Below, piece after piece: positions 1 to 8,436 of a stretch of DNA of 64,000 nucleotides. A program made the position numbers and the translations under genes. Source of the stretch: Bradyrhizobium tropiciagri (GTDB lineage Bacteria; Pseudomonadota; Alphaproteobacteria; Rhizobiales; Xanthobacteraceae); assembly GCF_018130505.1 (NCBI RefSeq), contig NZ_JAFCKH010000002.1:620001-684000 (forward strand), read 5' to 3'. The notes under the pieces were generated by a model, which saw only the letters and a list, made by a program, of their open reading frames with translations, was not told where the DNA came from and searched no databases. Every line of letters starts with the position of its first letter. Positions within the stretch are counted from its first letter, which is position 1.

Positions 1-213
1 ATCACGGCGACGCCGGCGCCGACCAAATATTGCGGCTGCGCGACCTCCACCGGCGTCACCAGCGCGACCTGCGGGGCGACCTGCCCGGGCGGCAAGCTGG
101 CGGGCACCTACACCACCGTGTCGGCGCAGGCGAGCTACTTTACCATCATCAACTATCAGGTCGTGCCGGTCAGCTATGCCTTCAGCATGCAGTCGAAGGT
201 GAGGCTGCAATGA
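1..213 (+). CDS. TadE-like pseudopilin, C-terminal part (cut by window edge)
   Basis: Frame 1 is open from the first base to a TGA at 211-213 and gives the last 70 residues of a protein. The fragment is rich in Thr, Ser and Gly with four Cys in the first 30 residues, and ends in a hydrophobic/aromatic stretch typical of the secreted C-terminal part of TadE/TadG minor pseudopilins. Its stop overlaps the start of the next gene (ATGA), so the two are translationally coupled, and the next gene is a clear TadE-family protein. The N-terminal membrane segment lies outside the window, so the family call rests on context. Confidence 0.6.
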   Translation: MTATPAPTKYCGCATSTGVTSATCGATCPGGKLAGTYTTVSAQASYFTIINYQVVPVSYAFSMQSKVRLQ

Positions 214-596
214 TGCGGGCCGTTCGCTTCTGGCGCGATCGCAGCGGTGCGTCCGCGCTCGAATTCGGCCTGATCGCGCCGCTGTTTTTCGCCTTGATCT
301 TCGGCATCGTCGAGATCGGCCTGCTGCTGTGGACCCAGGCGGGAATGCAGCACGGCGCCGCGCTCGCCGCGCGCTGCGCCACGGTGAACGTCACGCTGTG
401 TCCGACCAGCAACCCGACCATGATCACCACCTATGCAAGCCAGCAGGCCTTCGGCCTCAATCTGCCGGCCTCGACCTTCGCCTACGCCGCGCCGGCCTGC
501 GGCAACCAGGTGACCGCAAGCTACCAGTTCCAGTTTCCGCAGATCCTCAATTTGTCCCCGGTGACGTTGACGGCAGCGTCGTGCTTCCCGGCATGA
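210..596 (+). CDS. TadE-like minor pseudopilin
   Basis: A 128-residue protein with the TadE layout: a short basic N-terminus (RFWRDRSG), then the signature ASALEFGLIAPLFFALIFG merging into one membrane helix (about residues 12-40), followed by an exported domain with four Cys. The Glu in ALEF is the residue kept in pilins and pseudopilins for assembly. TadE-family proteins are minor components of the Tad/Flp pilus used in surface attachment. Start is ATG at 210, overlapping the upstream stop; ATG at 213 is equally possible. The rest of the tad locus would lie upstream of the window. Confidence 0.85.
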   Translation: MMRAVRFWRDRSGASALEFGLIAPLFFALIFGIVEIGLLLWTQAGMQHGAALAARCATVNVTLCPTSNPTMITTYASQQAFGLNLPASTFAYAAPACGNQVTASYQFQFPQILNLSPVTLTAASCFPA

Positions 597-620
597 GCGG
601 GATCCGCCACACCCTGCGCC

Positions 621-723
621 GTCATCGCCCGGCTTGACCGGGCGATCCAGTATTCCAGAGGCAGCGGTTATTGAGCGGATAAGCCGCGGCGTACTGGATC
701 GCCCGGTCAAGCCGGGCGATGAC
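621..723. repeat. Long palindromic intergenic repeat, family A
   Basis: Arms at 621-652 and 692-723 are perfect 32-base inverted copies (start GTCATCGCCCGGCTTGACCG), with a 39-base centre. Related copies lie at 13625-13727, 36990-37091 and 40609-40711, and shorter versions at 28356-28438 and 40839-40867. All sit between genes. This is a dispersed REP/BIME-like element; no coding capacity is evident. Confidence 0.85.
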
Positions 724-753
724 AGTGGAGTGTGCGGCGCGAGCGCGCCGCGA

Positions 754-1113
754 TCAACTACGCCGCGCCGACCAGTAGCCTGCGCAGCGTTCGTTTCCCG
801 AATAGCCGCGCCAGGTACCGCGGCCGGAGTTGCCTGACAGGCGTCCAGAGCCGCCGGCGTGCTTGTCATGCACGGTCACCGAGGCGCGGACGGCGCCCGA
901 CCTTGCGACATAGCCCCTGAACTTCACGAGGTTCGGATGGCTGACGATGCCGTTCGAGATGTTGACGGTGAAATTGTAGCTCGGATCGCAACCGCCGCTC
1001 TGGGTGACGAAGACGAGATCCCAGGAGCCGTCATAGGCCGATCGCGCATTTGCCTCGCCTCCGAGAACCGCGAGACCGGCGGCGGTGATCACACAGAGCA
1101 AGAGCCGCTTCAT
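754..1113 (-). CDS. Small secreted protein of unknown function
   Basis: 119 residues. A clear signal peptide (MKRLLLCVITAAGLAVLGGEANA) is followed by a compact domain with YDGSWDLVFVTQSGGCDPSY and, near the end, GRGTWRGYSGNERCAGYW. The two Cys could form a disulphide in the periplasm. The start was placed at 1113 rather than further upstream because GAGGAAA sits just before this ATG and the signal peptide begins there. I do not recognise a named family; the WDL...GCDPSY...GTWRG pattern resembles small secreted proteins common in Bradyrhizobium. Function unknown. Confidence 0.7.
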   Translation of the reverse strand: MKRLLLCVITAAGLAVLGGEANARSAYDGSWDLVFVTQSGGCDPSYNFTVNISNGIVSHPNLVKFRGYVARSGAVRASVTVHDKHAGGSGRLSGNSGRGTWRGYSGNERCAGYWSARRS

Positions 1114-1317
1114 GGGTTTCCTCACGCTGTCATCGACACCTACCATCGCTTCGGCGCGTCGCGGGAAGCGATACAACCCAAGCGTTTGCGCAATTATAGA
1201 ACACGATTTGCGTGATGCATCCGCAATCCTGCGGCGATCAATCGACGCGCCCGCCGCAGCCTCGGCACGACCGCGGAAGCGGCATGCAGGCCGGGGCCCG
1301 CATGCCGCTTGCACCGC

Positions 1318-2376
1318 TTACGGCCGTGCTTCGAGGATCAGATTGAACGGCGTCTCAGCCGCGCGGCGGAAGCGGGTCAGGCCGCCCTGGCGGGCGACGT
1401 CGCGCAGCCGCGCTTCGCCGGCCTGGGCGCCGAGCGCGAGGCCGACCTCCTGGTCGAGCGAGGCCGGCGTGCATACCATCGTCGAGGCGGCGTAGTAGAC
1501 CCGGCCGACCGGATTGAAATTGTCCTGCAGCCGGTCGTGGGCGAACGGCTCGATCAGCATGCAGGTGCCGTCGTCGGCCATCGCCTCGCGCGTATGCTTT
1601 ATCGCGCCGACGGGGTCGCCCATGTCGTGCAGGCAGTCGAAGAAGCAGACGAGGTCATAGCCGCGCTTCGGGAACGACTTTGCCGATTGCACCTCGAAGT
1701 GCACACGGTCGGACATGCCCTCAGTGCGGGCGGCCTCGCGCGCGGCCGCGATCGAGCCGTCGTGATAGTCGAAGCCGTGGAAGGTGGAGTTCGGAAACGC
1801 CTTCGCCATCAGCCGCGTCGACACGCCGTGGCCGCAGCCGATATCGGCGACGGTGGCACCGCGTTCGAGCTTGGCGACGACGCCGTCGAGGGCGGGCAGC
1901 CATTCCTGCACCAGATGATGCTTGTAGCCGGTGCGGAAGAAGCGGGCCGTGCCGCAGAACAGGCATTCGCTGCGCCGGTTCCAGCCGACCCCCTTGCCGG
2001 ACTTGAAGGCGTCGGTGATCTTCGGCTCGTCCAGGAAGGTCGCCGCGACGACGTTGGCGGCCGCGCCGAGAAACACCGGGCTGTCCTCATCGGCCAGCGC
2101 CAGCGCCTGCTCCGGCAGCATCGAGAATTTGTTGGTGGCCGCGTCGTATTCGACATAGCCGGACGCCGCCTGCGCGGACAGCCATTCGCGTATATAGCGT
2201 TCCGCCGTGCCGGTCGCCTTGGCCAGCTCCGCGGAATCCATCGGGCCGCTTTTTGCGAGCGCGCGGTAGAGGCCGAGCTTGTCGCCGACCAGCATCAGCG
2301 ATGTGTTCATCGCCGCGCCGACGTCGCCGATCATTTTTCCCATGAAAGCGTTCAGGCGGTCAGTATCGATGTCCAT
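1318..2376 (-). CDS. SAM-dependent class I methyltransferase with N-terminal winged-helix-like domain
   Basis: 352 residues. Residues 1-100 look like the winged-helix dimerisation domain of Rv2258c-type methyltransferases (LGLYRAL...TGTAERYIREWL...GYVEYD). The Rossmann domain begins at about residue 172 with motif I ADIGCGHGVSTRLM, followed by the acidic motif II FHGFDYHD and the motif IV-like VCFFDCLHDMGDP. It should transfer a methyl group from S-adenosylmethionine to a small molecule, but the substrate cannot be read from sequence. GGAGG lies seven bases before the ATG. It is transcribed alone, divergent from the 2676 hydrolase. Confidence 0.85.
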   Translation of the reverse strand: MDIDTDRLNAFMGKMIGDVGAAMNTSLMLVGDKLGLYRALAKSGPMDSAELAKATGTAERYIREWLSAQAASGYVEYDAATNKFSMLPEQALALADEDSPVFLGAAANVVAATFLDEPKITDAFKSGKGVGWNRRSECLFCGTARFFRTGYKHHLVQEWLPALDGVVAKLERGATVADIGCGHGVSTRLMAKAFPNSTFHGFDYHDGSIAAAREAARTEGMSDRVHFEVQSAKSFPKRGYDLVCFFDCLHDMGDPVGAIKHTREAMADDGTCMLIEPFAHDRLQDNFNPVGRVYYAASTMVCTPASLDQEVGLALGAQAGEARLRDVARQGGLTRFRRAAETPFNLILEARP

Positions 2377-2675
2377 CTTATTCCTCCATTGAAAAAGTCA
2401 GTGGTCCAGACGCAATTCCTTCCCCAATCAACGATAGGCCGCGGATGTTGCGGCACGATTTCACGGCCGGCAAATCAGTTTCGTTTGAAATACCGTTGCC
2501 GTTACGACGCGGCCGCTGCCATCTCCTCGCAGCTTCGTGATCGCCGGCGAGGCATGCGTGTGCACCAACGGGCCGCGCCCCGGCAGAGCCTTGCCGCTCC
2601 CGCCGGCGTGATCTAAGCCTGCGGCATGCGGGCCCCGATATCCCAGAAGAGCCCGCGGGTTTTGGGGAGAAAACA

Positions 2676-3944
2676 ATGAGAACATTGCTCACTGCCGCGG
2701 CGCTCGCCGCCGGCATCGCCGTCACCGCTGCCCATGCCGCCACACCGCTGCCGGAGGCGAAGCCGGAGCAGGCCGGGTTCTCGGCAAAGGGGCTGGCGCG
2801 GCTCGACGATTTCTTCGCGCGCGAGATCGCGGCCAAGCGGGTGCCCGGCGCGGTGGTGGCGATCGCGCGCGACGGCAAGCTGGTGCATTACAAGGCTTAC
2901 GGCCAGCTCGATCCGGCCAAGGGCACGCCGATGCCTGTTGATGCGGTGTTCGCGCTGGCCTCGATGACCAAGCCGATGGCGGCGGTCGCCGGGCTCACGC
3001 TGATGGAGCAGGGCAGGCTGCCGCTGCAGGCCAAGGTCGCCGACTATTATCCTGGCTTCGCCGACATGAAGGTCGGCGTGCAGCAGGCCGACGGCTCGCT
3101 GAAGATGGAGCCGCAGGCGCAGCCGATCTTCATCCACGACCTCTATCGCCACACCTCGGGCCTGATGTATGGCGGCCGTCCCGACAGTTCGAGCGCGCTG
3201 GCGCGGCTCTATCCCGACGGCACCGCGCCGGCGATCGAGGGCGATACGCAGGCCTTCGTCGACCGCATCACCAAGCTGCCGCTGGTGCATCAGCCCGGCA
3301 CCGAATTCGAATACGGCTTCTCGATCGACGTGCTCGGTGCCGTCGTCGAGAAGGTCGCCGAGCAGCGGCTCGGCGAATATCTCGCCGCCAATGTCTGGAC
3401 GCCGCTCGGGATGAAGGACGCCACGTTCCATCCGACCGACGCGCAGCGCGCGCGGCTGGCGCGGCCGTTTGCGAACGATCCGCTCACCGGCAAGCCGCAA
3501 GCCATCAAGCTGCTGGATACGCCGACCAAATTCGATTGCGGCGGCGCCTGCTCGTTCGCCACCGTCGGCGACTATCTGCGCTTCGGGCAGATGCTGCTCA
3601 ATGGCGGCGAGCTCGACGGCAAGCGCATCCTTGGTCCGAAGACCGTGCATCACATGACCTCGAACCATCTCGGGCCCGAGATCAAGAACAACGTCGCCAA
3701 TGTCGAGCCGCATCGCGGCGGCTTCGGCTTTGGGCTCGCGGTCGCGGTGCGCACCAGCGAGGGCCTGTCGTCGGTGGCGGGCAATCCGGGCGAGTTCACC
3801 TGGAACGGCGCCTACGGCACGCAGTTCTTCTGCGATCCGAAGGAGCGCCTCGTCGTCGTGGTCGGAACCGCGGCGCCGGGCGAGCTGCGCAAATATTATC
3901 GCGAGAACGTGCAGGACATCATCTATGGCGCGATGGTGAAGTGA
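2676..3944 (+). CDS. Secreted serine hydrolase, beta-lactamase class C/EstB fold
   Basis: 422 residues with a signal peptide (MRTLLTAAALAAGIAVTAAHA). The family Ser-x-x-Lys motif is present as ASMTKP at about residue 104, where Ser is the nucleophile and Lys the base. The second motif appears as EYGFSIDVLG (Tyr at about residue 212). Length and motif order fit periplasmic EstB-type esterases and penicillin-binding-protein-like hydrolases; a true beta-lactamase role is not implied. GGGAG precedes the ATG. A strong hairpin at 3978-4006 follows the gene. Confidence 0.85.
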   Translation: MRTLLTAAALAAGIAVTAAHAATPLPEAKPEQAGFSAKGLARLDDFFAREIAAKRVPGAVVAIARDGKLVHYKAYGQLDPAKGTPMPVDAVFALASMTKPMAAVAGLTLMEQGRLPLQAKVADYYPGFADMKVGVQQADGSLKMEPQAQPIFIHDLYRHTSGLMYGGRPDSSSALARLYPDGTAPAIEGDTQAFVDRITKLPLVHQPGTEFEYGFSIDVLGAVVEKVAEQRLGEYLAANVWTPLGMKDATFHPTDAQRARLARPFANDPLTGKPQAIKLLDTPTKFDCGGACSFATVGDYLRFGQMLLNGGELDGKRILGPKTVHHMTSNHLGPEIKNNVANVEPHRGGFGFGLAVAVRTSEGLSSVAGNPGEFTWNGAYGTQFFCDPKERLVVVVGTAAPGELRKYYRENVQDIIYGAMVK

Positions 3945-3977
3945 GCGTCACTGCATCGTGAGACCGGGAACAGCAAA

Positions 3978-4006
3978 GGGCCCATCGCTCGGCGAGCGAT
4001 GGGCCC
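3978..4006. terminator. Bidirectional hairpin terminator between convergent genes
   Basis: A perfect 13-bp stem (GGGCCCATCGCTC and its complement) with a 3-base loop lies between the convergent genes ending at 3944 and 4023. There is no T-run on either side, so it may act by strong pausing or as a transcript 3' end protector. Confidence 0.7.
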
Positions 4007-4022
4007 TGATGTTGCGCGCGTG

Positions 4023-4301
4023 TTACCAGCGCCGGTAGGCGCCGGTCAGCGTGCCGTTGTTGTTCCCGGAAGGTCCAACGTCGCCCTGGGTCGAACTCGG
4101 CACCGGATGGTTGGAGCCGTTCATCGCGCCATACCAGCCCGGCTGCGCCGGATAATACGCTGCCGGCGGCGAGGCAGTTTCATAGCGCGAATAGGCGGGA
4201 CCCATGTCGCTCTGGTAGACGTAACCCTGCGCATACGCACCGGCCGTCGTCGCAAGCAGCGACGCCGCGGCGAGCGAGAGGAACTTGATCTTCTGGTTCA
4301 T
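4023..4301 (-). CDS. Small exported protein, predicted general-stress gene
   Basis: 92 residues. The signal peptide MNQKIKFLSLAAASLLATTAGAYAQ ends in a typical Ala-x-Ala cleavage site. The mature part of about 67 residues is rich in Tyr, Pro, Gly and Asn with no Cys, looks unstructured, and ends in Trp. AAGGAG lies ten bases before the ATG. Upstream on the same strand is a perfect GGAAC-N16-CGTT element (4331-4355), the EcfG general-stress sigma consensus, giving a short 5' leader of about 23 bases. I recognise no domain. The likely role, by inference, is an envelope protein made under stress. Confidence 0.75.
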   Translation of the reverse strand: MNQKIKFLSLAAASLLATTAGAYAQGYVYQSDMGPAYSRYETASPPAAYYPAQPGWYGAMNGSNHPVPSSTQGDVGPSGNNNGTLTGAYRRW

Positions 4302-4330
4302 TCACATTGCTCCTTGCTGGTGTCGCGACC

Positions 4331-4355
4331 AACGACGAGCGCCGAGCAGCGTTCC
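4331..4355 (-). promoter_or_regulatory. EcfG-type (general stress sigma) promoter
   Basis: Read on the minus strand this is GGAAC (4355-4351), a 16-base spacer, then CGTT (4334-4331). It is an exact match to the alphaproteobacterial EcfG consensus GGAAC-N16/17-CGTT. It sits 30 bases upstream of the ATG at 4301, the right distance for a promoter. Confidence 0.7.
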
Positions 4356-4526
4356 GAAATTTCGATCAACTCTCGTCCCGAATCCGGACGTGAACATTCG
4401 TCCACACGCGATCATGTTTCGGTGAGAGGGCTTGCGCAGTACGATGGAACGTCGTTCCGCCGCTAGGTGGCTGTGAATCTCCTGCGACGAGGTGGCTAAA
4501 AGCGGATGCGCGAGAACCACCCACAG

Positions 4527-4650
4527 CGTCGTCCCGGCGAAGGCCGGGACCCATAACCACCGATCGTTATTGTTGCGCAACGCTCTGGCCACAGCTCGTT
4601 TCAACAACCTGACCCTGTGGTTATGGGTCCCGGCCTGCGCCGGGACGACG
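4527..4650. repeat. Long palindromic intergenic repeat, family D
   Basis: The arms begin CGTCGTCCCGGCGAAGGCCG and end in the near-complement; the whole element is an imperfect inverted repeat of 124 bases. A diverged copy lies at 47440-47562. With the EcfG promoter it fills most of the gap 4302-4696, where I see no gene. Confidence 0.75.
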
Positions 4651-4696
4651 CGTGGGGAGATGCCGATAGATTCTCGGCTACTGAGGGCGGTCCGCG

Positions 4697-6043
4697 CTAC
4701 AACACGCTGATCTTCGCCAAAATCTGGCGTTGCCATGCCTCGCGATCCGGATCGTTCAGATGCGCCTTGGCGCGCTCGCGGATCTCGGCCGACGGCGGCG
4801 GCCGGCCGGGCGCGAATTGCCACTGTATCGCGCTGTACAGCAGGGACACGCTCCGATCGGACAACGGCATGAAGGCGAGATCGAGCAGGGGGCCGTCGGC
4901 CTCGGGGAATGCCTTCTGCTCGTTCGGCGGCAGCTGATTCATCGCGAACAGCGCAAGCTCGATTCGGCGCGGCTCGCGGCTTTCGAGTTGCGACAGGATG
5001 TGACGTTTCATGATGTCAGGGCTCTGCGGCCCATGCAGTCGCGTGACGTGCTCCGATGCGGTCTGCGCGAGGAAAGCCATCGGCATGCCGCTGCTGCCCG
5101 GAACGATGTCCTTGCTGTCGAGATAGCCCTCGATCTCGCCGAGCGTCCGGTCGAGCGGGAACGGGTCTGCGGGCTTGAGCAATAAGTCGACCGGCATGTC
5201 GATGGCGCTTGCCAGGAAGGTGTCTTCGTCGATCGGCGGGCCTGCATCGAGCTTTGGCGGACGCTTGCCGAACAGCAGCGTCAGGCCCGACATCTGCTGC
5301 GCCATCTGTCCGACCATACGGCGCGCCAGCAGTCGGTCCTTGCCGTCGATCCGTTCAAGGGTCTCATAGACCGTTCCCCGGAACGATGTCGGCAACTCGG
5401 TGGCAGGCCAATAGCGCGGGTCGGGCGTGCGCACGCGCAGGATCAGCGCATCATCGATAGCGGCGATCGTTTGCCGGGCCGCGCATTTGCCGGGAAATCC
5501 GAGCCGGAGAAACTCCAGCGCGAGCGGCGCATTCTCCGTGGCGTGACAGATCTCTCCGCTCGCTCCCGTGTAGAGCGCCCACTCGCTGTTGCGCGCGTGG
5601 CCGGAGGTCAGCGCGATGGTGTGGCCCGAGGTGGCGAGCACCTTGATGCAGTTGGTCTCGCAGCTGTGGCCGCCGCGCCAGCCGTCGATGGCGAGAAGGC
5701 GGTGATTGGTCTCGACCGGTTCTGATGTCGCGCGGGTCAACCCCGCAATGACATCCTCCTTGCGCTGCAGCTCCGATGTCGAGGTGGCAAAGGTCGCCGC
5801 CGCGGCAAGCGCGGGTCCGAGCACAAAGCCAAAGCGCAGCTTCACGAGCCCGTAGATCGAGACGGCAAGAAACGGCGCAGCGATGCAGCCGATGAACAGG
5901 ACGAGCAGAAACGGCACGAAAGCCACCGCGAAGGCGCCGCCCTGGCCGCTCGCGCCGATGATGCCCCAGGCGGCCTCGGACAGGATGAAGACGCCGACGG
6001 CGGACAGCAACGTGTCGACGACAAACGCGGTGATGCGGTTCAT
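4697..6043 (-). CDS. Membrane protein of unknown function
   Basis: 448 residues. The first 110 hold about three to four hydrophobic helices ([54 protein letters not shown]). The rest is soluble, with Cys in [17 protein letters not shown] and GKCAAR that could form disulphides if periplasmic. There are no catalytic motifs I recognise. The ATG at 6043 was preferred to the upstream ATG at 6121 because the membrane segment begins directly after it. It is transcribed alone. The family is unknown to me. Confidence 0.65.
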
Positions 6044-6230
6044 GACAGGCGTTCGAGCCAATCCAGTGAGCGTCCGGAATTGCAGCGGGTGGATCGCGGT
6101 CTTGTGCGTCGACCCTAGCACCGCTGTTGCGGTGCTTCACGGGAGCTCGCGGCACGATTGCGCGGTGGCGTTAATGCAATCTTATCCGGCGGCGGGAGGC
6201 GGCAAGCGATGGCTCGAAAAAGCCGTGGCC

Positions 6231-6330
6231 GGAAAAGAAGCCCGCCGAACGCGGCGGGCGAGGTCTCAGGGAGGAAGTTGCTCCGACAAGGAACGTATTC
6301 GTGAGTTTCGCTGATTCGGCCCCGGCTGCG
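6231..6330 (-). ncRNA. Candidate trans-acting small RNA with CUUCCUCCC motif
   Basis: Between the divergent genes starting at 6043 and 6435 the minus strand carries a full intrinsic terminator: stem GCCCGCCG/CGGCGGGC (6240-6259) followed by TTCTTTTCC. About 100 bases upstream is a TTATAC -10-like box (6342-6337). No gene on this strand ends here, so the terminator has no other obvious client. The predicted transcript carries CTTCCTCCC (6277-6269) shortly before the terminator, able to pair with ribosome binding sites as seen in several rhizobial and Rhodobacter small RNAs. The -35 region is weak and the 5' end is a guess. Confidence 0.45.
6240..6259 (-). terminator. Intrinsic terminator of the candidate small RNA
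   Basis: An 8-bp G+C stem with a 4-base loop (CGTT on the minus strand), followed on that strand by TTCTTTT. The T-rich tail exists only on the minus strand, which fixes the direction. Confidence 0.6.
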
Positions 6331-6434
6331 AAGATCGTATAACTACTGTCATCAGGTACGGCATTATGCCAATGCTGCCGCGGCGGCCCACTGGCGGGGC
6401 GCGGATCGCGGGCGCAGTCAAACAGGGGAATTTC

Positions 6435-7736
6435 ATGAGCATGTCCGGCATCTTTGCGCGCGTCGTTGCGGGGGTCGGCGCCGTCGCGCTGGCGTATCGG
6501 CGGACGCAGGGCGCGGAGCCCAGGCCCGCCTGGGGCGCGACGCCGCAGATTCCGGAGGCGAAATCGCAAGGCGCGATCCCGACGCTGAAGATGCCGACGG
6601 CGCGGGGCTGGGACAAGGGCCAGAAGCCGACCGCCGCACCCGGGCTAAAGGTCAATGCCTTTGCAACCGATCTCGATCATCCGCGCTGGATCAACGTGCT
6701 GCCCAACGGCGACGTCCTGATCGCGGAGGCGACGCAGATCGCGGGCACGCCGCGCACCCTGTTCCACTACGCGATGCAGGCGACGATGCGGCGCGCCGCG
6801 GCGCTCGGCGTCAGCGCCGACCGCATCACGCTGTTGCGCGACCGCGACGGTGACGGCGTCGCCGAGGTCCGCGGCGCCTTCATGGAAGGCCTGAGCCAGC
6901 CGTTCGGCATGGCGCTGGTCGGCGACACCTTCTATGTCGGCAACACCGATGGCGTCGTCGCGTTTCCCTATGTCGCGGGCGCTGACCGCATCACCGCCGA
7001 GGGCCGCAAGCTCGTGACGTTCAAGCCCGCCGGGCACTGGACGCGCAGCCTGCTGGCGAGCGCGGACGGCAAGAGGCTCTATGCCGGCGTCGGCTCGCTC
7101 AGCAACATCGCCGAGAGCGGCTTCGAGGTCGAGCAGGGCCGCGCCGCGATCTACGAACTCGATCTCGCCGCCGGCACGAGCCGCATCTTCGCCGGCGGGC
7201 TGCGCAATCCGGTCGGGCTCGCCTGGGAGCCGACCACGAACGTGCTGTGGACCGTGGTCAACGAGCGCGACGGTATCGGCGACGAGACGCCGCCGGACTA
7301 TCTAACCTCGGTGCGCGACGGCGGCTTCTACGGCTGGCCCTACTGCTACTGGGGCCAGATCGTCGACGATCGCGTGCCGCAGGATGCCGCCCAGGTCGCC
7401 AAAGCGATCCAGCCGGACTACGCGCTCGGTGGCCATACCGCTTCGCTCGGCCTGTGCTGGATGCCGGCGGGCACGCTGCCGGGTTTTCCGGACGGCATGG
7501 CGATCGGCCAGCACGGATCGTGGAATCGCTCGACGCTGTCGGGCTACAAGGTGGTGTTCGTGCCGTTCGAGAACGGCCGGCCCTCCGGTCCGGCGCGCGA
7601 CATCCTGTCGGGCTTCCTCGCGCCGGACGAGAAGGTGTCGTACGGCCGCCCGGTCGGCGTCGCGCTCGGTCCCGACCGCTCGCTGCTGGTCGCCGACGAT
7701 GTCGGCAACGTGATCTGGCGCGTCACCGGCGCGTGA
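6435..7736 (+). CDS. PQQ-dependent sugar dehydrogenase-like (GSDH/sorbosone dehydrogenase family)
   Basis: 433 residues. A short N-terminal hydrophobic anchor is followed by a six-bladed propeller-type sequence of the glucose/sorbosone dehydrogenase family. Family landmarks are HPRWINVLPNGDVLIAEA (about residue 80), GLRNPVGLAW, NERDGIGDE (the segment that carries Ca/PQQ ligands in the family) and YGWPYCYWG. Such enzymes oxidise sugars or alcohols in the periplasm with PQQ as cofactor, but many rhizobial members are uncharacterised. ATG 6435, preceded by GGGGAA, was preferred to the upstream ATG at 6366. No cytochrome partner lies beside it. Confidence 0.8.
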   Translation: MSMSGIFARVVAGVGAVALAYRRTQGAEPRPAWGATPQIPEAKSQGAIPTLKMPTARGWDKGQKPTAAPGLKVNAFATDLDHPRWINVLPNGDVLIAEATQIAGTPRTLFHYAMQATMRRAAALGVSADRITLLRDRDGDGVAEVRGAFMEGLSQPFGMALVGDTFYVGNTDGVVAFPYVAGADRITAEGRKLVTFKPAGHWTRSLLASADGKRLYAGVGSLSNIAESGFEVEQGRAAIYELDLAAGTSRIFAGGLRNPVGLAWEPTTNVLWTVVNERDGIGDETPPDYLTSVRDGGFYGWPYCYWGQIVDDRVPQDAAQVAKAIQPDYALGGHTASLGLCWMPAGTLPGFPDGMAIGQHGSWNRSTLSGYKVVFVPFENGRPSGPARDILSGFLAPDEKVSYGRPVGVALGPDRSLLVADDVGNVIWRVTGA

Positions 7737-7746
7737 GGCGAGCCGC

Positions 7747-8196
7747 TCAGCGCCGCCGGACGATCGACTGCATGAAGGCGCGGTCCTCGTCCGGCAGGCC
7801 TTCGGTCCAGGCCGGCTCGTCGCCGGGTTCGGGCAGCACATGCCCGAACTCGATCATCTGCCGCGGCTGCAATTCGTTGAGATAGACCCAGACGGCGCGC
7901 CTGCTGTCGACGTTGGCGGCTTCGCCTACAGCGTCGGCCATCAGCCGCACCATCCGCGTTTTGTCGACAGCGGCGCGGCCGGCGCGGATATGGCCGTACA
8001 CGAACACATGATCATGTGCGACCGGGACGCCGCCCATGAACCAGTTGCCGGCAGTGACCTCGTTGAAGATCACCTGGGCAAAATAGCTTGGTGCGCCGGT
8101 CACCTCGGCGTGGATCCGGGTGATCTCACCCGCGATCCGGCCCTTCTGCTCCGCGGTGAGGCGGCCTTGCGCGCTCGTGCAGTAATAGGTCGGCAT
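7747..8196 (-). CDS. Tautomerase-superfamily protein, cis-CaaD/Cg10062 type
   Basis: 149 residues, a size equal to cis-3-chloroacrylic acid dehalogenase. After removal of Met the protein starts with Pro1, the catalytic base/nucleophile of the superfamily. From memory of the cis-CaaD sequence, every reported active-site residue has a counterpart: Pro1, His28, Arg70, Arg73, Tyr104 and Glu115 (the last two shifted by one). Landmarks are YGHIRAGR, VWVYLNEL and QMIEFGHVLPEPG. Known relatives hydrate or dehalogenate 3-haloacrylates or acetylenic acids; Cg10062 shows that having all six residues does not guarantee dehalogenase activity. It is convergent with the PQQ protein. Confidence 0.85.
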   Translation of the reverse strand: MPTYYCTSAQGRLTAEQKGRIAGEITRIHAEVTGAPSYFAQVIFNEVTAGNWFMGGVPVAHDHVFVYGHIRAGRAAVDKTRMVRLMADAVGEAANVDSRRAVWVYLNELQPRQMIEFGHVLPEPGDEPAWTEGLPDEDRAFMQSIVRRR

Positions 8197-8276
8197 GTGC
8201 GTGGCCCCGGTCGGATGTGGATCCCATCAGCATCCGCATCGCGGCCGTGCCGTCAAGCCGGGACGGCCGAGATAGG

Positions 8277-8425
8277 CTCCCTCTCCCCGTTCTTACGGGG
8301 AGAGGGTTGGGGTGAGGGGCTCGTTCGGCAAACACGGTGATAGTTGGACTCGCGAAGAGTCCCCCTCACCCGGAACGCATCTGACGATGCGTTCCGACCT
8401 CTCCCCGCACGCGGGGCGAGGTGAA
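8277..8425. repeat. Palindromic intergenic repeat, family E
   Basis: A mosaic of G-rich and C-rich arms (CTCCCTCTCCCCGTTCTTAC, then CCTCACCC..., then CTCCCCGCACGCGGGGCGAGG) able to fold into several stems. It occupies the gap between genes at 8196 and 8437. This kind of element is widespread in rhizobial genomes; I see one copy in this window. Confidence 0.65.
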
Positions 8426-8436
8426 GTGCGGCGGCG

